Origin: Plectrocnemia conspersa
Lineage: Eukaryota > Arthropoda > Insecta > Trichoptera > Polycentropodidae
Direction: 5' to 3'
Length of the DNA: 64,000 nucleotides
Assembly: GCA_009617715.1 (NCBI GenBank)
Contig: VTFK01000535.1
Coordinates: forward strand, 1 to 64,000
Position numbers and translations under genes: made by a program
Shown here: piece by piece, positions 1 to 15,229 of the stretch
Layout: each line of letters opens with the position of its first letter
Position numbering within the stretch: the first letter of the stretch is position 1
The notes under the pieces: model-generated
The model's input: only the letters and a program-made list of their open reading frames with translations
What the model was told of the DNA's origin: nothing
The model's database searches: none

Positions 1-1004
1 ATCTGTCAAATAATAAATTAAAATAATTTACAATTTATTAATCTTACAAAAAAATAAATATACAAATAATAAAATATGCCCCCCAAACAAATAACCCTGC
101 CCTGCCTCAGAAATCCTATCGTTTATTTCAAATTGGGTTAATAACGAAAATATTTAATACTAGTATTTGTGTGTATATGAGCAATAAACTGAAGCGAAAC
201 AACAACTTTTAATTTAAAAAATTGTAATACTAGTTTTTTACTAATTTTTGTATTTAAATCAAAAATTTTCATTAAATTTATATTTTTAAAACATAGCTGT
301 GAAATGGGACTTTAAAACAGTAAACTAAACTACTTTTAGACGTATTAATATGTTATTAAATTATAAAATGTCGATACGTCTGATTGATTTTTTTTTAATA
401 AAAGTCTTAATTTTTGTCAATAGTATTTCACTCACTACAACGCTAGTATTCTTTCTAGGGCAAAATATAATTCTTTAATGTTCAGATATTACAATTTCAA
501 AATTTTTTGGATGAACTATTCTTTAAAAACCTAAAATCTAAAAACTACAAAAAATCATATTTTATATTAAAAGCCCAAGAAAATATTTAAATATTTATAA
601 ATTTGGAGCGTACGTAAAAATCAAAATCAATCGCTTAAATCCGATTATTTTTTTAATATGCATAGTTAATAATAATGTTTCTGGAAATTGTGTATATAAA
701 TATTCTTTTACTTTAAAATGTATGTAAACATTTGGATTGATAATTTTTTAACTACCAAGTTAAATATAGTAATTTACTTAAATAAAATTCAAAGAATCGA
801 TATGTTTACTTAGTGAAAAAATATTTCATCGGTTTTTTAAAACAGCCGTTTTTGATATTTTGATTATTTTTATAACATTTTTAAACACTTGACGTCTATA
901 TAAACGGACAATAATAAATCAATAGGACTTATTGGCAATGGCCTTTATGAAAATGAATGGCAAATTTTTTGTGTACACAGATTCAATGCGAGCTAGTATT
1001 TTTC
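1..1004. other. AT-rich intergenic DNA, nothing recognised
   Basis: No open frame with coding character, RNA gene or repeat end was seen. The 60-codon open frame that starts near 932 runs straight into the repeat beginning at about 1005, has no signal peptide or domain, and is probably chance. Confidence 0.6.
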
Positions 1005-1957
1005 TCACTGATTTGTGCATTGTTATTCACCGACAAAGTCATCCACAAATAAGCGCTCAAAGCTTATCTTTCAGGTTCATGTCCTCAAATATGGCTTTAT
1101 TGTCTGGAATCTGAATGAAGCTGAGAACTCCTTTTAGTTAAAGAGAATTCAAATCTACAAGAAAAAGTACGGATTATATCCGTTTTTGTATTCTAGTACT
1201 TTTTGCTAGGAGCATTAACATAAGATTTATGGCTTTTTGACGTATATACTACAAAATAAAGTACTTTTTAAAGTTGATAATATGCGAAATAAAGACTAAA
1301 CAATTGCATATAAATCACGTAAATATTTCAACTAAGAAATATATTTATAAAACGTAGGCAAACTTTGCCAGCCCCTTTTTGAAGTGAACAGGGTAGTAAT
1401 GTAAAATGGAAATATAACGCTTAATATCCTAGAATAACCTAAATATAACAAACCCATTTTATTTCAGACCGTTAACTAATATAACTACAAAATAAATCCT
1501 AATATATAACATTTATTCAGACCTATTTAACTAATTCTTGCTCGATGTGAGGTAACACCAGTAAGTATTTTCGAATAAAACTATAGAAATAATATGTACT
1601 ACACCATTGATCCTAAAAAAAAATATAATTGCCTACAAATAGCAATACCCAAAGAACGTTGTAATTTTCATGCCAGTAAATACTACAAAAATATTTTGCG
1701 TAACGACAGTAAACCTAATAATCGAATATATGGCAGTATATGATAAAACACCTTTAATTAAAACCTTTAAGTTTTAGACTAAAATTACATTTCAATGATT
1801 TCAGATCTTTAAGTAAATATAATAAAATTGGTATTTAATCTATTCTTTTTGTTTATTTTTTTCTTCCCCGAAAGTTTTTTTCATTTTTTCATTGTTAAAA
1901 TAATTAATTAAAAAATATATACATGTTCAATACAAATATTTGCTAACGACTGAGCAG

Positions 1958-2263
1958 CTAATTCAGTTCCAACGAAACAACGCGAATTGCAACGTTGCCT
2001 AAACTGCATGATTCATAATACAAACTGTTGAATCTTATATAATATTTTTTATCGAATATATCATTCGCTCTGCGAGCTTTATCGGAGCCGGGCCCGAAGA
2101 ACTCAACTATGTCGCAAAATTTCAGGTGTTCTGGACTTTTTTCTTGCTCATGTATGGAGTTTTTTTTGTTGCCCTGTAAAACAGGAGAAATTATCCCATC
2201 ATGGGGCCTTGACGATGACAGAAAGTAAACATTCGAACATCCTTTTAATTCTAAATTACACAA
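1958..2263 (-). pseudogene. Degenerate frame inside repeat copy 1
   Basis: An open stretch of 101 codons with no recognisable domain. The same words occur in copy 2 (4629-4835) and copy 3 (17,536-17,760), but the reading frames are broken differently in each. In copy 3 the segment is more basic, with KKSRTRARK where copy 1 has a frameshifted version. Shared protein words across three diverged copies suggest an ancestral coding region of a repeated element. No copy looks intact. Function unknown. Confidence 0.4.
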
Positions 2264-2589
2264 TAGGTTAATATTTATTTTCTTTTACAGACCATTCAAC
2301 GACATTGATTTCGAATGTTATGATGCATTGGCATAATTGATTACGGCGCAACTTAACTGTTCTCTGCATATTGAGTATATATTATATTGACATGTTTTCA
2401 ATATATTATATCTAATCTATCGGCATATGTAATAATATGGTTTTGTAATTTGAATATGATTTATTTGAGTTATGTAATTAATTAAATATTTGTGTTAAAT
2501 AATAAAAAGGATTAGTTTGGCATTCTAAAACGTGTTTAAATTCAATAACACTATTCATAAAACAAAGCATAAATTTAAAATTTGTTTTC

Positions 2590-2636
2590 GACCATCGTGG
2601 GGCATTGGGGGGTAACCTGTTAGGGTCACGATGGTC
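2590..2636. repeat. Short inverted repeat (stem-loop) in repeat unit
   Basis: GACCATCGTG and its exact complement CACGATGGTC are separated by a 27-base loop containing CATTGGGGGGTAACC. The equivalent is at 5068-5111 in copy 2, and a diverged relative without the right arm lies near 38,832-38,860. The inner TGG..CATTGG...TAACC pattern faintly resembles a tRNA-type box A, so a tRNA-derived short repeat is possible but unproven. Confidence 0.5.
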
Positions 2637-3487
2637 TTAATTGAATCTAAAAAAATAAAATAAAATAAAAAAAATAAAATAAACATTTATCAATTATTTG
2701 TTACTACAGATTTTGCTAGATTATTGTTACAATCACTATCGGGTTTCGTCCGCGTCGTTCCATGGTTAATAAACTCTTGTGCCTTTCAAAGGCATGAACA
2801 AAATCCCTGGTTTTCAAAATCATTTGATAAAGTTTATCAGAAACTTATCTTAATAAGATTTTTTCAGTCACCGCCGTCAGTAAGTGAGCTATGGTAATCG
2901 TCGCTGCGATGCGGGTATTTCGCTAATTCTGAATTACTACAAAGAGATCAAATCCTAAGGTACTCTGAATTTTGATTTTTTATCAACGACATACATACGG
3001 CAATTAATAACTCATATATTTATTATTTATTTGCCAAAGACTAATTGTTAAATTGTTCGTTTATTTGCCAACATTTGGATGACTTCTCAAGTAATGATGA
3101 TGAAATTCGCAAAAGAAATATGATAAAAAGCAGGCAATTACAAAGATGAAACTGATTATGTTTGTTTCTTAATTTTTAACTTTAATGCAATAAAACTTAA
3201 TAATATACATAGTTATTTATCATCGGGTTAAATATACTGTTTAGCTATTAGAAATAGAAAAGCTGTATATCCATAATGGAATTACATCAAGGTTGTTACA
3301 GTTCAGTTTTATTTCAAACTCTCACTTGCTGAGCTGATTGAGTTTATAATGTTTAGTATTTATTGCACGGAACACGACTATTATTATATGAGATTATTTA
3401 AGAAACCCTTTATTATATGAGAAAATAGTTTCGTGTATAATAGGGTTATCAGCCATTAGTGTGTTTTGTTTTCTTTATGTACCTTAA

Positions 3488-5940
3488 TCACTGATTTGTG
3501 CATTGTTATTCACCGACAAAGTCATCCACAAATAAGCGCTCAAAGCTTATCTTTCAGGTTCATGTCCTCAAATATGGCTTTATTGTCTGGAATCTGAATG
3601 AAGCTGAGAACTCCTTTTAGTTAAAGAGAATTCAAATCTACAAGAAAAAGTACGGATTATATCCGTTTTTGTATTCTAGTACTTTTTGCTAGGAGCATTA
3701 ACATAAGATTTATGGCTTTTTGACGTATATACTACAAAATAAAGTACTTTTTTTAAAGTTGATAATATGCGAAATAAAGACTAAACAATTGCATATAAAT
3801 CACGTAAATATTTCAACTAAGAAATATATTTATAAAACGTAGGCAAACTTTGCCAGCCCCTTTTTGAAGTGAACAGGGTAGTAATGTAAAATGGAAATAT
3901 AACGCTCAATATCCTAGAATAACCTAAATATAACAAACCCATTTTACTCAGACCGTTAACTAATATAACTACAAAATAAATCCTAATATATAACATTTAT
4001 TCAGACCTATTTAACTAATTCTTGCTCGATGTGAGGTAACACCAGTAAGTATTTTCGAATAAAACTATAGAAATAATATGTACTACACCATTGATCCTAA
4101 AAAAATATAATTGCCTACAAATAGCAATACCCAAAGAACGTTGTAATTTTCATGCCAGTAAATACTACAAAAATATTTTGCGTAACGACAGTAAACCTAA
4201 TAATCGAATATATGGCAGAATATGATAAAACACCTTTAATTAAAAACCTTTAAGTTTTAGACTAAAAATTACATTTCAATGATTTCAGATCTTTAAGTAA
4301 ATATAATAAAATTGGTATTTAATCTATTCTTTTTTGTTTATTTTTTTCTTCCCCGAAAGTTTTTTTCATTTTTTCATTGTTAAAATAATTAATTAAAAAA
4401 TATATACATGTTCAATACAAATATTTGCTAACGACTGAGCAGCTAATTCAGTTCCAACGAAACAACGCGAATTGCAACGTTGCCTAAACTGCATGATTCA
4501 TAATACAAACTGTTGAATCTTATATAATATTTTTTATCGAATATATCATTCGCTCTGCGAGCTTTATCGGAGCCGGGCCCGAAGAACTCAACTATGTCGT
4601 ACTTCAGGTGTTTCTGGACTTGTCTTGCTCATGTACGGGAGTTTTTTTGTTGCCCTGTAAAAACAGGAGAAATTATCCCATCATGGGGCCTTGACGATGA
4701 CAGAAAGTAAGTAAACATTCGAACATCCTTTAATTCTAAATTACACAATAGGTTAATATTTATTTTCTTTACAGACCATTCAACGACATTGATTTCGAAT
4801 GTTATGACGCATTGGCATAATTGATTACGGCGCAACTAACTGTTCTCTGCATATTGGAGTATATTATATTGACATGTTTTCAATATATTATATCTAATCT
4901 ATCGGCATATGTAATATGGTTTTGTAATTTGAATATGATTTATTTGAGTTATGTAATTAATTAAATATTTGTGTTAAATAATAAAAGGATTAGTTTGGCA
5001 TTCTAAAACGTGTTTAAATTCAATAACACTATTCATAAAACAAAGCATAAATTTAAAATTTGTTTTCGACCATCGTGGCGCATTGGGGTAACCTGTTAGG
5101 TCACGATGGTCTTAATTGAATCTAAAAAAAATAAAAAAAAATAAAAAAAAAAATAAACATTTATCAATTATTTGTTACTACAGATTTTGCTAGATTATTG
5201 TTACAATCACTATCGGGTTTCGTCCGCGTCGTTCCATGGTTAATAAACTCTTGTGCCTTTCAAAGGCATGAACAAAATCCCTGGTTTTCAAAAAATCATT
5301 TGATAAAGTTTATCAAGAACTTATCTTAATAGATTTTTTCGAGTCACCGCCGTCAGTAAGTGAGCTATGGTAATCGTCGCTGCGATGGGTATTTCGCTAA
5401 TTCTGGAGTACTACAAAGATCAAATCTAGGTACTCTGAATTTTGATTTTTATCAACGACATACATACGGCAATTAATAACTCATAATATTATATTAGACT
5501 AATTGTTAAATTGTTCGTTTATTTGCCAACATTTGGATGACTTCTCAAGTAATGATGACAAATTTATAAAAAAAAAATATGATAAAAAAGCAGAGGCAAT
5601 TACAAAATCGATACTGATTACTTATTTATTTAATTTTTAACTTTAATGCAATAAAACTTAATAATATACAATAAGTTATTTGTCATCAGGTTAAATATAC
5701 ACGATTTCTTGGTAAAAATAAACATATATCCATAATGGAATTACATCAAGGTTGTTACGAAGTTCAGTTTTTATTTAAACTCTCCTTGCTGTTGAATTAG
5801 TTTATAATGTTTAATGTTTATTACACGAACACGACTATTATTATATGAGATTATTTAAGAAACCCTTTATTATATGAGAAAATAGTTTCGTGTATAATAG
5901 GGTTATCAGCCATTAGTGTGTTTTTGTTTTCTTTATGTAC
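3488..5940. repeat. Large tandem repeat, copy 2
   Basis: Direct, head-to-tail second copy of the 1005-3482 unit, separated from it by only a few bases. It carries the same minus-strand frame remnant (4629-4835, with YFLSSSRPHDG) and the same 10-bp stem (5068-5077 and 5102-5111). The last 400 bases differ more from copy 1 than the rest does, for example around 5560-5640. Confidence 0.85.
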
Positions 5941-8900
5941 TGAATATCTACATAATAAATTAAGTTTGCGTTTATTACAATATTTATTATAAATATATTT
6001 AAGCTTATATTGTACCTAAAATGAAATATTTAATATATAAATGTTCAAAACATATAATATATTATTTTATAACAAATTTTATATCTCACAAGGGCAGACC
6101 CGCATTTCCATAAAAACAGTCCTTAACATGTCTAGCTCAAGCGGTTGTATTTTTAACCAAATAGTCAATGGTTTATTTAATTTCACCCAGTTCTTGAGCT
6201 TGTTATTTTCTGTATTCATTAATAATACAGTCACCAAGAAAAAAATACCACAATAAAAGCACTTATTCCTTGATTCTTGAGTTTTTACAAATGTATTTTA
6301 TTTAAAATGTTTACCTACCTAATTTATGTTTTATACACGTTTACTGAACGTCAAACGTTTTATATAGTATTCATTTCAGAAGTCACTTAATATGCAATTT
6401 TATAGTTTCAAATTATCATCTATAAAGATTTTTTTTATAAATGAAACATTACAGCTATTATTATTTATATGTATCACAACTAGAACTTTATTATTTATTT
6501 ATTTTAAACCGAATTACCAATATTGATTTAATTGCAATATTCTGGTATTTATAATTTAACTTATTTCCTGTGTAAAAGTAAAACATAAGACCTCAGATTC
6601 AAAATCTTAGACTTTCTCAAACAGCAATAAATTGTCATATGTTCGAACCTTTTTAACTACCATTTATCCCAATTTTAAACAATGGAAATGGTGCATTTAA
6701 CATGTCTGTATTCTAATGTACCGATGTATATTTTTGAAATAAACTTTATTAAAAAAACTACTACATGCAAAATTGCTTTACAATTTCAACTTTCTAATCA
6801 GAAAATATCATTAGCTGGCTCGCTTAATACATACGTATATTAACCCGTCAGCTACATAAAGCTCTTTGAAGATTAGTGATCCTTTTCTGGATCTTATCTT
6901 ATAATAAGTAAGATAAGCTTCGCAAAAAATGAATGTGAGATACTATTATGAATGTTGAAAGAGTAATATCATCCCACATTAAAAACAAAATTAAAAATAA
7001 ATATGAAAATAAGAATTTAACTTAAATGTTTAACTTAACCATTTCCATGCTATGCATATCATATGATGGAGGTCCAAGTCAGGTGACTAGCGCAAAACCC
7101 ATCACCCAATAAGTTCGTAAAACCGCATGTTTTTTAACAAAACTAGAGGTTGATAATTGTCCATATAAGCTTAAAAAATTAATCTCATGTTAATCGATTT
7201 CATTAAAATTATTAATATAATTTGGGGTAGCACAATGTAAGCTAAAGCATTTATTCATTCAAATTTCGCGCGAGAAAGATAGGCTTCAGTGTATTGCGTC
7301 ACATGTATAGGGCTTCCACAATTAAATTGTGGAAAATGTATTTTTTTACAAACCTAATAGTGACTAAAAAATGCTATCTCAACTAACTTTGCACACATGA
7401 TCCGCCATATTGCCTGTATTGAAAATTTATTTAAAAATCATTATTTAAAAAAAATCCTATCGAAAAATTAAGGACATTAAAAATTATTCTATAAAAAAGT
7501 GCAATTAAAATATTTTTTTATTTATTTATAATATAATGTATCGTATAAAACGATTTTTAAGAACTCATTAACAGCCGTAGAGCTAATTATTTTTTACAAT
7601 TAACTGTTTTCCAAATATACTTTGCGAATATCACGACAGAGGGTGTAAAACACGCTTTTTTTTTTAATTCCGGCTGATTAAAAAAATAAAAATATATTAT
7701 TTAATATTTAAAAATGTGTTTTTTAATATTAAATTAAATGATATAAGGTGTAATATTATTAAAATAATTTTTAATTTGTATTTAAAATTAATTTAAAAAA
7801 ATAATGCAATGCAAATTAAAAGAAAAAATAATCGAATTTAAATAAAAATAATTTGTAATAATTTAGATTTAGGTTTATTTTTATTAAAAAAATAAAGAAT
7901 AAATAAAAATAAAATAATGTTTAATAACAAACGTTTATAAGGTCAACTTTAAAAAAGCTTAACGATGATCCTATCAAACTATGGCAAAACCGTTAAATTT
8001 CAAAGAAGCGTAAATTGTCTGAAAAAAACAGTGAAAGGGTACAAAAAAGTTTCTTTTCACGTCGTTATTCTTTATTTGTTAAATTCACGCACAGTGTAGA
8101 ACAAAAACAGTGAGTTTAGTATAATTCCACTTTGTAGAACAATCTTTGTTAAAATATGCTACGTCTATAAACATATTTTATATCACATCAAATATAATTG
8201 TAAACTATAGCCTACAACAAAGCGCCATATTTACAACAATAAAAGTCAAATTTCGTGACCGAATAGTTGTCTTAAATATTGTACGGAACAACTCATAGCA
8301 CATCCACCTCGAAACGTTTAGTACTGCCGAAAAAACTACACTTTGTTTGGAAAGGACACGCAATAAACATACAGTCCATTTAATACATGAATAATAATAT
8401 GATATAAATAAAGATAATTAATTAATAAATAAATGTTTAATAATTTAAACCGAAAGTATATAATATATTATAATAATATAATTTATAAAAAAAAAACATG
8501 TAAACGAAATAAATTCGTAGCTACCTATAATTATCATCATATCTTTTGATGTGTTGTAATTTAAACTATATTGTTTCGTAAATTAAACTTTAAGCCAGAT
8601 AATGCCCTTTAAACAATAACTTGTATTGTTGGTGCTCCTAAAACTAGCATTGCATTTTTGTATGAATGAGGATATGTATTTTTATCCCCCACACCCCATT
8701 TTTTTTTTTCAATATGAATTGAAATTTATTTTTCTAAAATTATAATTTGTGTCAAATATTTTTCAAATATTGCATAGCTTACACTTACATATGTACATAT
8801 ACCTGCTCTGGCTTTCGTTCCGACAAAAATAACGGGTTGTTCCGGTTTCCCGTTTGCGGTTGTTTCGTTATAAAGCCCTAGAAAATACTATTTTTGTTTA

Positions 8901-11900
8901 CATTCTATAAAAAAAACATAGAAAAAGTCGCACGTCTGAATTTACTGTGACATGGTGTATAGTTTTCTATTTTAAAATAGAGCATACATCTTTTTAGTAA
9001 AATTATAATTTCTAATTATAAATATAAAAAAATACTATAAATAATAAAGTTTTCAATATCACAAGATAATTTGATTTGAACACGTTAAATATTTTTCAAA
9101 AATAATAACTCCATAACGTGTCACCCACCCATGTATGACCACGCCCGAAGCTGCTTCCTAGGAACTCCCTAGGATCTGCAAAACATTAGAAACTGAATAT
9201 ATATTGCGTAATACGTTAGTCAGTATTATTTGCACTCTTGCACACAAAATTATAAACATAATGTAATCGGTTTATAAATACGATTTTATATATTTTATAA
9301 ACATAAAAAAGTTCCCGATTCACCAACTTTCAGGCACAATAAAGATTTCAGATATTTACATCGATTTTATTCGTATGGAAAATAAACAAATAATTATATA
9401 AAAAATAAGATGTTATAACTTATACTAGCCCTACGGATTTAACTCGTGTATATGAGTATATATGTGTGTGAATCTATATTCACATGTGTATATGACGCTA
9501 TTGAATACATCAGATTACATTTTTAATTATATATGTATCATATTATTTGTAATACGACTAAAAGAATTTGCTAAAGGACTTATTTCGATTACATATGATT
9601 CTTATTATTATAACCTGATCGTTTTTAAGCACTTAAAATGTATATTTTAAATGTGATGAACATTGCAAATAGTTGTATCTAGATTTCTAGGACGGTGAAA
9701 TAGTCCCAACAAAATATAAAAGTCAATACAAGACTAATGATTATTTTTGATACGTTATTATTATTTATATCACACTGTATGAAAGTAAATTCCGAGAAAT
9801 TAATTGAAGCGTTTCGTATTTACGATTGAATCGATAACGATAAAAGACGCATCATCATATTTGCAAGTGGGATTGAAGCATCCGTTGGAACGACAAATAT
9901 TATATTATCGTTTTTAAACCGTGGAAATACATATTTTTTTTTAATGAGCGTGTTCTTCAGATATTAAAGACGGTGAAATAGTTCCCGCATTAGATTAAAC
10001 AGGAATATATTTTACACGTTACTGAATTACTTTTATATTAAACATAAAATAAATAATATTTTCAACCTTTATAAACCTATTTTATGTATTTTTTAATACC
10101 TTATATACCATATTTTAATATTTTAGATATTTTTTTTATTTTATTTTGTATCATAAGTAATTAAAATAAGTATTAAAAAAGGCAAATTACATATCTTAAA
10201 AGTAAAATATATGATTTTTCTCTGCCCAAAAATCACGGTAAAGTTTTTCTCATAGTAGTGTCCCGTTTTACCTAAGAAACCTATTTTTTATTTTAGACAT
10301 TTTAAACCATGTCTTTGTAAAGCACATGACTAAACTGATTATAATTTAATAGCATAATATTTGAATTTGTAAGCTAAAAGCTGTTGGACCGTTTTAAATA
10401 TAGACCTGCTAATTTAATTGCACTATTAAAAGGTACAATTGTTGAATGGAAAGGTGGTTCAATTGCTTAATCCGACTTATGAAATAACAGTTTTTTTATT
10501 ATACAATTATATGTCAAATTTTAAATTAAATGAATTATGAAAATTCTTAAAATAAGCTTAATGTATAGTATGGAGTATATATGTATTATATGTATATACA
10601 AAGAAAATCCTACTCGAATAACTATGTAAAGAGGGAGAACATGTAAATCTTTTTCAACACCCCTTTCATCTCTTTGATGCATTTCAGCACTTGGGGTGAA
10701 TAAAATAAATAAACTCAATTTTCGATTCAACAATTAAATAAACCTTTATGTGTAGTAGCATGTATCCAAGCCAAAAGATAATTTTATCCATCTAATTCAC
10801 GTTTAAAGACTAGAACATATTTTTTAAACAAATAGTACAAATGTATAGAATTGCAGTAGCGAATCTTATAAGGAACAAAGGCGCAGCATCCCAAGAAACT
10901 TTTTTTTATTTAATTAACATTTATACAGTTTATACAGTTTTTTATTTGAATCACTATTTTATATTGGCATGTACATGATTTCATATCCATCACGTATACA
11001 AATAGATGCAATCGACAAAAGATGATCAAACAACGTTTTAACGCTTGTTTTCCGAAACGTGACGAATTGTTAATCTAGGTTCTCCATATATTTTCAATAG
11101 TACCTGACAAACCGATTATTCTTACAATCATGTTTTTGTGAGGTTTTGTGCATCACATATATATGGTATAAAATGTATAAAGTTTATATGTTCATAATTA
11201 TGTATACGATACTACAACTGCTACAAGTCTATATTAAGAACAACAATATAAATTTAACCAATTAAAATTTGGCAAAAGCATAAGAAGAGGCATAATATTA
11301 TTTATTAGGAAAAAATCTGTAATTCCGATATTCCTCAATATATTATTGAAAAAGATTTTTATTTACTATTTAGAAATAATCTGTACTAAAATTATATACT
11401 TATATTATATGCCACTTCTTAAAATAAATAACAAAAATATTGAAGAAAAGACCCTCAAAACTAAGTTATTTCAAAATATAGGCAATGTAAAGATGAAAAC
11501 CACAAACTATTGATACTGTCCCTATTAATTTGGCAACTCACTATACATTATTTTTATTAAACATAATTACTTTATTAATTTTTGTGCAATAAACCACGTG
11601 TATAATATTATTTTTTTATTTAATTTTTTATTTCATACTCTAATACCTTTAAAATTTTAGGTTCATATTTACTGATTGACTGGAAATGCTATACTTTAAA
11701 TATATGAAAAACTAATTGGGCTCATGAATACTCATATTTTATAATGTAAATATATTTCTAATATATGGAATCAAAATCATATATAAACATAAATAAAAAA
11801 ACAATAATTAATTGTACAAGTTTTGATTTTTCGCGTTTATAATATAATATTCCTAGCATTTGTCATAGCTATACTTCTCTTTACCTACTCCTTTAATCCA

Positions 11901-14900
11901 AAATAATCTCGATGAGCAAAGCTACTGAACTAGCAATACGTTAGAGTTAACTTTGCTTTAGACACCTTAATTTATCAATACATCTCATTCTGAAAAAAAA
12001 GGTTATGAAATGTGTAATCCTTTCGTGACCAATCAAATATATTTTTTGGAACTTTCCCAAGACGCGTAAATCGAACGATACACATAGGCTTGGGTATGTA
12101 TATTTATTTATACACGTACATACATTTCTTTTTTCTATCATAAATTTTCCATTCGATTTAGCCGAACACTTTCAAGATACACCATAAACATAAGTGCCGA
12201 TACTTTTTCACAAGACGAAACCATTTATTATGCGTGTATACGCATAAACATTGACTGGTTGATGCTACACTGGTGTATTACAAAAGTTTTCTATATATCG
12301 GTATGTTGTAATTGTTTTTTTTATAAAACATTATTTATATATAGCATAGCATTAAAGCTTATTACTTATAGTAATTATGACACAAAGATCCTTGTGAACA
12401 GCTTCTTTGAAATTTGCAAAAGATGAGGTAATATATGTAGCTAAAAATGTCTATTTAATTTGATATGGTACATAAAATAATATAGAAAATGTATGTCATT
12501 TTTAAAAAATATTTTTTTTAAAAAAACCATGTTTATGGATATTTTTAATATAATTGACGTTTTTATGAGAACGACATAAAGTGAAATAACTGTATTGAAT
12601 TCATGATTAATATCAAGTTACATGGTAGGATTTCAAGCATTAGTTACAAAATAAGCACCCAAAATTATCTTATGATAAAATAAAATGAGCGAAGAACTGT
12701 TAAAGACTATCATTTAAACTTAATCGTTCGAAAAGTCATGTGAAGGTATGAAATGTAAATACACTTTATTTTATATTATTCTAAAGTGCATTGTCTATTT
12801 TCTACAATAGTAATTTTAGGGGCTTTTAAATGTTTATTGGGGAAAGAATCAAATTTATTTAAAAACAACAAAAAACTTATCATAAAATTTGCCTATTAAG
12901 ATATATTTTTTCAAGAAAATAAAGTAATTAAAATAAATTCATACAAGGAACATAAATTAATCCACTGCTTTAAAAACACAGTGTAAAAGCATTTATAAAA
13001 AATAGGGCTATGAAAATCTTGAATTATATAAAAATATTTATGTTTAACATATTTTTTCTTTAATATTAGTTCTACACCAAAAATATTATTGAAATTTTTA
13101 TTTTACTAAACACATACATGGTTTATTAATCCAATTTTCTCGTTATTTCAATGATCCTGATTTGACAAAGCTCGCCGATAAACAATATATTGCATTTGGA
13201 TTAACAACTGGTATAATTATCTCGAGATACTACATTGAAACGAAATTCTAGTTCAATTTTATTTTAATCAGTCATTGTATACATACATAGGTGTACATAT
13301 AAGTAAACTTTCTTGTTATTTTGTGTAAAAAATTTTTTTTATTTTTTAAAGAAAATCGTATTTTTGATTTATAAAAATGTGCGAAAATAATTTTATGATA
13401 TCAGAAAGAACGCTAAATTTTTTTTAATATGAAGCGTAGTAGTAAAAAAATATGGTGCTACTTATTTTAGAAATCAATATTAAATTATATTTTAAGCCGT
13501 ATTTTATAATACTTTACATTTGAGCGTTTGCAACCGCTTTCAATTATCAGCACTGTGACATCAGCGAATCTGATGACACGGTGTTCAGGTTACTGAATAA
13601 GATTTCATTTAATTGTATCAATTTGTTTGAATATCGGTGATTCACTGATAAAAATCATTAAAAGTAAAATAAAACCTTGACGAACTTCGTTATCTTTTGC
13701 TGATTCACAAACTCGGAATAATTCTTCAATAAGATCATTATTTACAATAAGACTTTATCATATATCCTGCAGATTATATTATCAGCATTATGTTGCGCTT
13801 TGACACACACTTTTTTAAGTCAATAACATAATAATTAACATCTAAATGACCTCGTCTTAAAATGTTTATATTTAAGAGAGCTTTTCTTGTTATAAAATCT
13901 TCGTAGAAAATAAACTGTGCATTGCCAATCTGGTGGCTATTTTACTTGTATATACAATGTTGCCATTAAGTGTGCATTGTAATCGTTTCCATGCTTTTGC
14001 TTAAAAATAACGATATGTGATATAGTTTAAATTAGTTATTGATTAAATTTTTCTCTACTACGTATATTAAACATTGTTTAAAAACATTATCTATCGAGAC
14101 AAACCCCTGAAAGTAAGATGAAATTTGTTGCATGGACTATAATCTAATTACTTTATTCATGTGAGACTTTTGAAGAACAGGAACATTTCAGTAGATTAAA
14201 AACATTTGCAGAAAGCTCTATCTGCCGATACAAAGCTGATAAATAATATGTTATGTGATAAAAGATATCTGAACCCAAAATTACATCATTGCTTATTTAA
14301 ATAAAATGTTTCTTTTCAAGTTTTTTTATTTAAAATTTCTTAATTTTCGAAAACTAAAATAATGATTAAATACTTTTACATTTAGTATATTTTATATTTT
14401 ATTATGGATGAAATTCTTTTAATATCTAAAGTATAATAATACGGTGAATCTAAATATATAAATTAACGTACTGTTGTGACTAATCGAATTAATATTTGCG
14501 AATGTTGCAAATCATTTATATATTCGCTTCGGTGTACGTAAAATGCGTCAGCTTGGTTTCGAAATACGTAATTCTGATTGTGTCGAGATTTATTGGGTCA
14601 ATATTTTTTTATTACTTTACGATTCATTTAATTATATGTTTTTTTTATTTTTTCCGAATATCCCTTCAACATGAGTAAAAGTTAAAATTGTAAAATAAGA
14701 ATTTGGGGAGCTAAAAGATTCGTATAATCTCGAGTTAATACCGATGATGAAGTATTCAAAAAGTCTTCAGTAAAAAAATTTTGTATTACAAAATTATAAA
14801 AAAAGCTATCACTGGTTTTGGATTCTAAATCCAGGTGAAATACAATAGAGATAATGATTGAGCGATTTTTGAGAATAACAACATCAGTTAAAAAGACATC

Positions 14901-15200
14901 ATTCGATCTGAATATTGATGATAGATATAATGTAAAAAAATAGAACTTAAAATGGCAATGAAAGCATTAAAACATATTCGAATAACAATCGTATCTTTAA
15001 GTAAAAAGATTCGATATTGCACTGAAATTTGTATTCAAAAAATCAATATTTAAATAAGTTTTGATTTACTCTATTAAAGCAAAAATGAAATAAACCAAAG
15101 AAGAAACAATACAATTGTTTTATTATATAAGTTTCTTTAAAACCCTAGTGTACTTATTCAACAGGAAGAAGATTTATTTTTTAAACTTGTATCTGAAATA
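5941..15200. other. Long AT-rich stretch without recognised genes
   Basis: No exon with supporting splice sites or known protein was seen. Local GC-richer patches near 7050-7110, 8800-8880 and 9110-9180 contain no open frame and match nothing I recognise. A short direct repeat (GACGGTGAAATAGT) occurs near 9690 and 9970. A 42-codon frame starting at about 6129 (MSSSSGCIF...) is hydrophobic but has no other support. Confidence 0.55.
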
Positions 15201-15229
15201 TTATATATTTACACAATATAGCTAGAGAA

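Larger units (their letters stand above)
1005..3482. repeat. Large tandem repeat, copy 1
   Basis: This block and the next (3488-5940) align nearly end to end, with many small indels, mostly in A or T runs. It begins with TCACTGATTTGTGCATTG and ends with TTTTCTTTATGTAC. On the minus strand at 1958-2263 it holds a broken reading frame (key words YFLSSSRPHDG and ANDIFDK) that recurs in copies 2 and 3, so the unit probably carries an old mobile-element or gene remnant. A 10-bp perfect inverted repeat (GACCATCGTG) lies at 2590-2599 and 2627-2636. No terminal repeats or target-site duplication identify a class. The family is unknown to me. Confidence 0.85.

Noticed and set aside
6041..6256. 71-codon plus-strand frame with a hydrophobic tail (MSSSSGCIF...)
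   Set aside because: No promoter, splice or homology support. Hydrophobic codons are expected by chance in such AT-rich DNA.
9462..9650. 62-codon plus-strand frame
   Set aside because: AT-driven hydrophobic frame without start context, exon partner or family.
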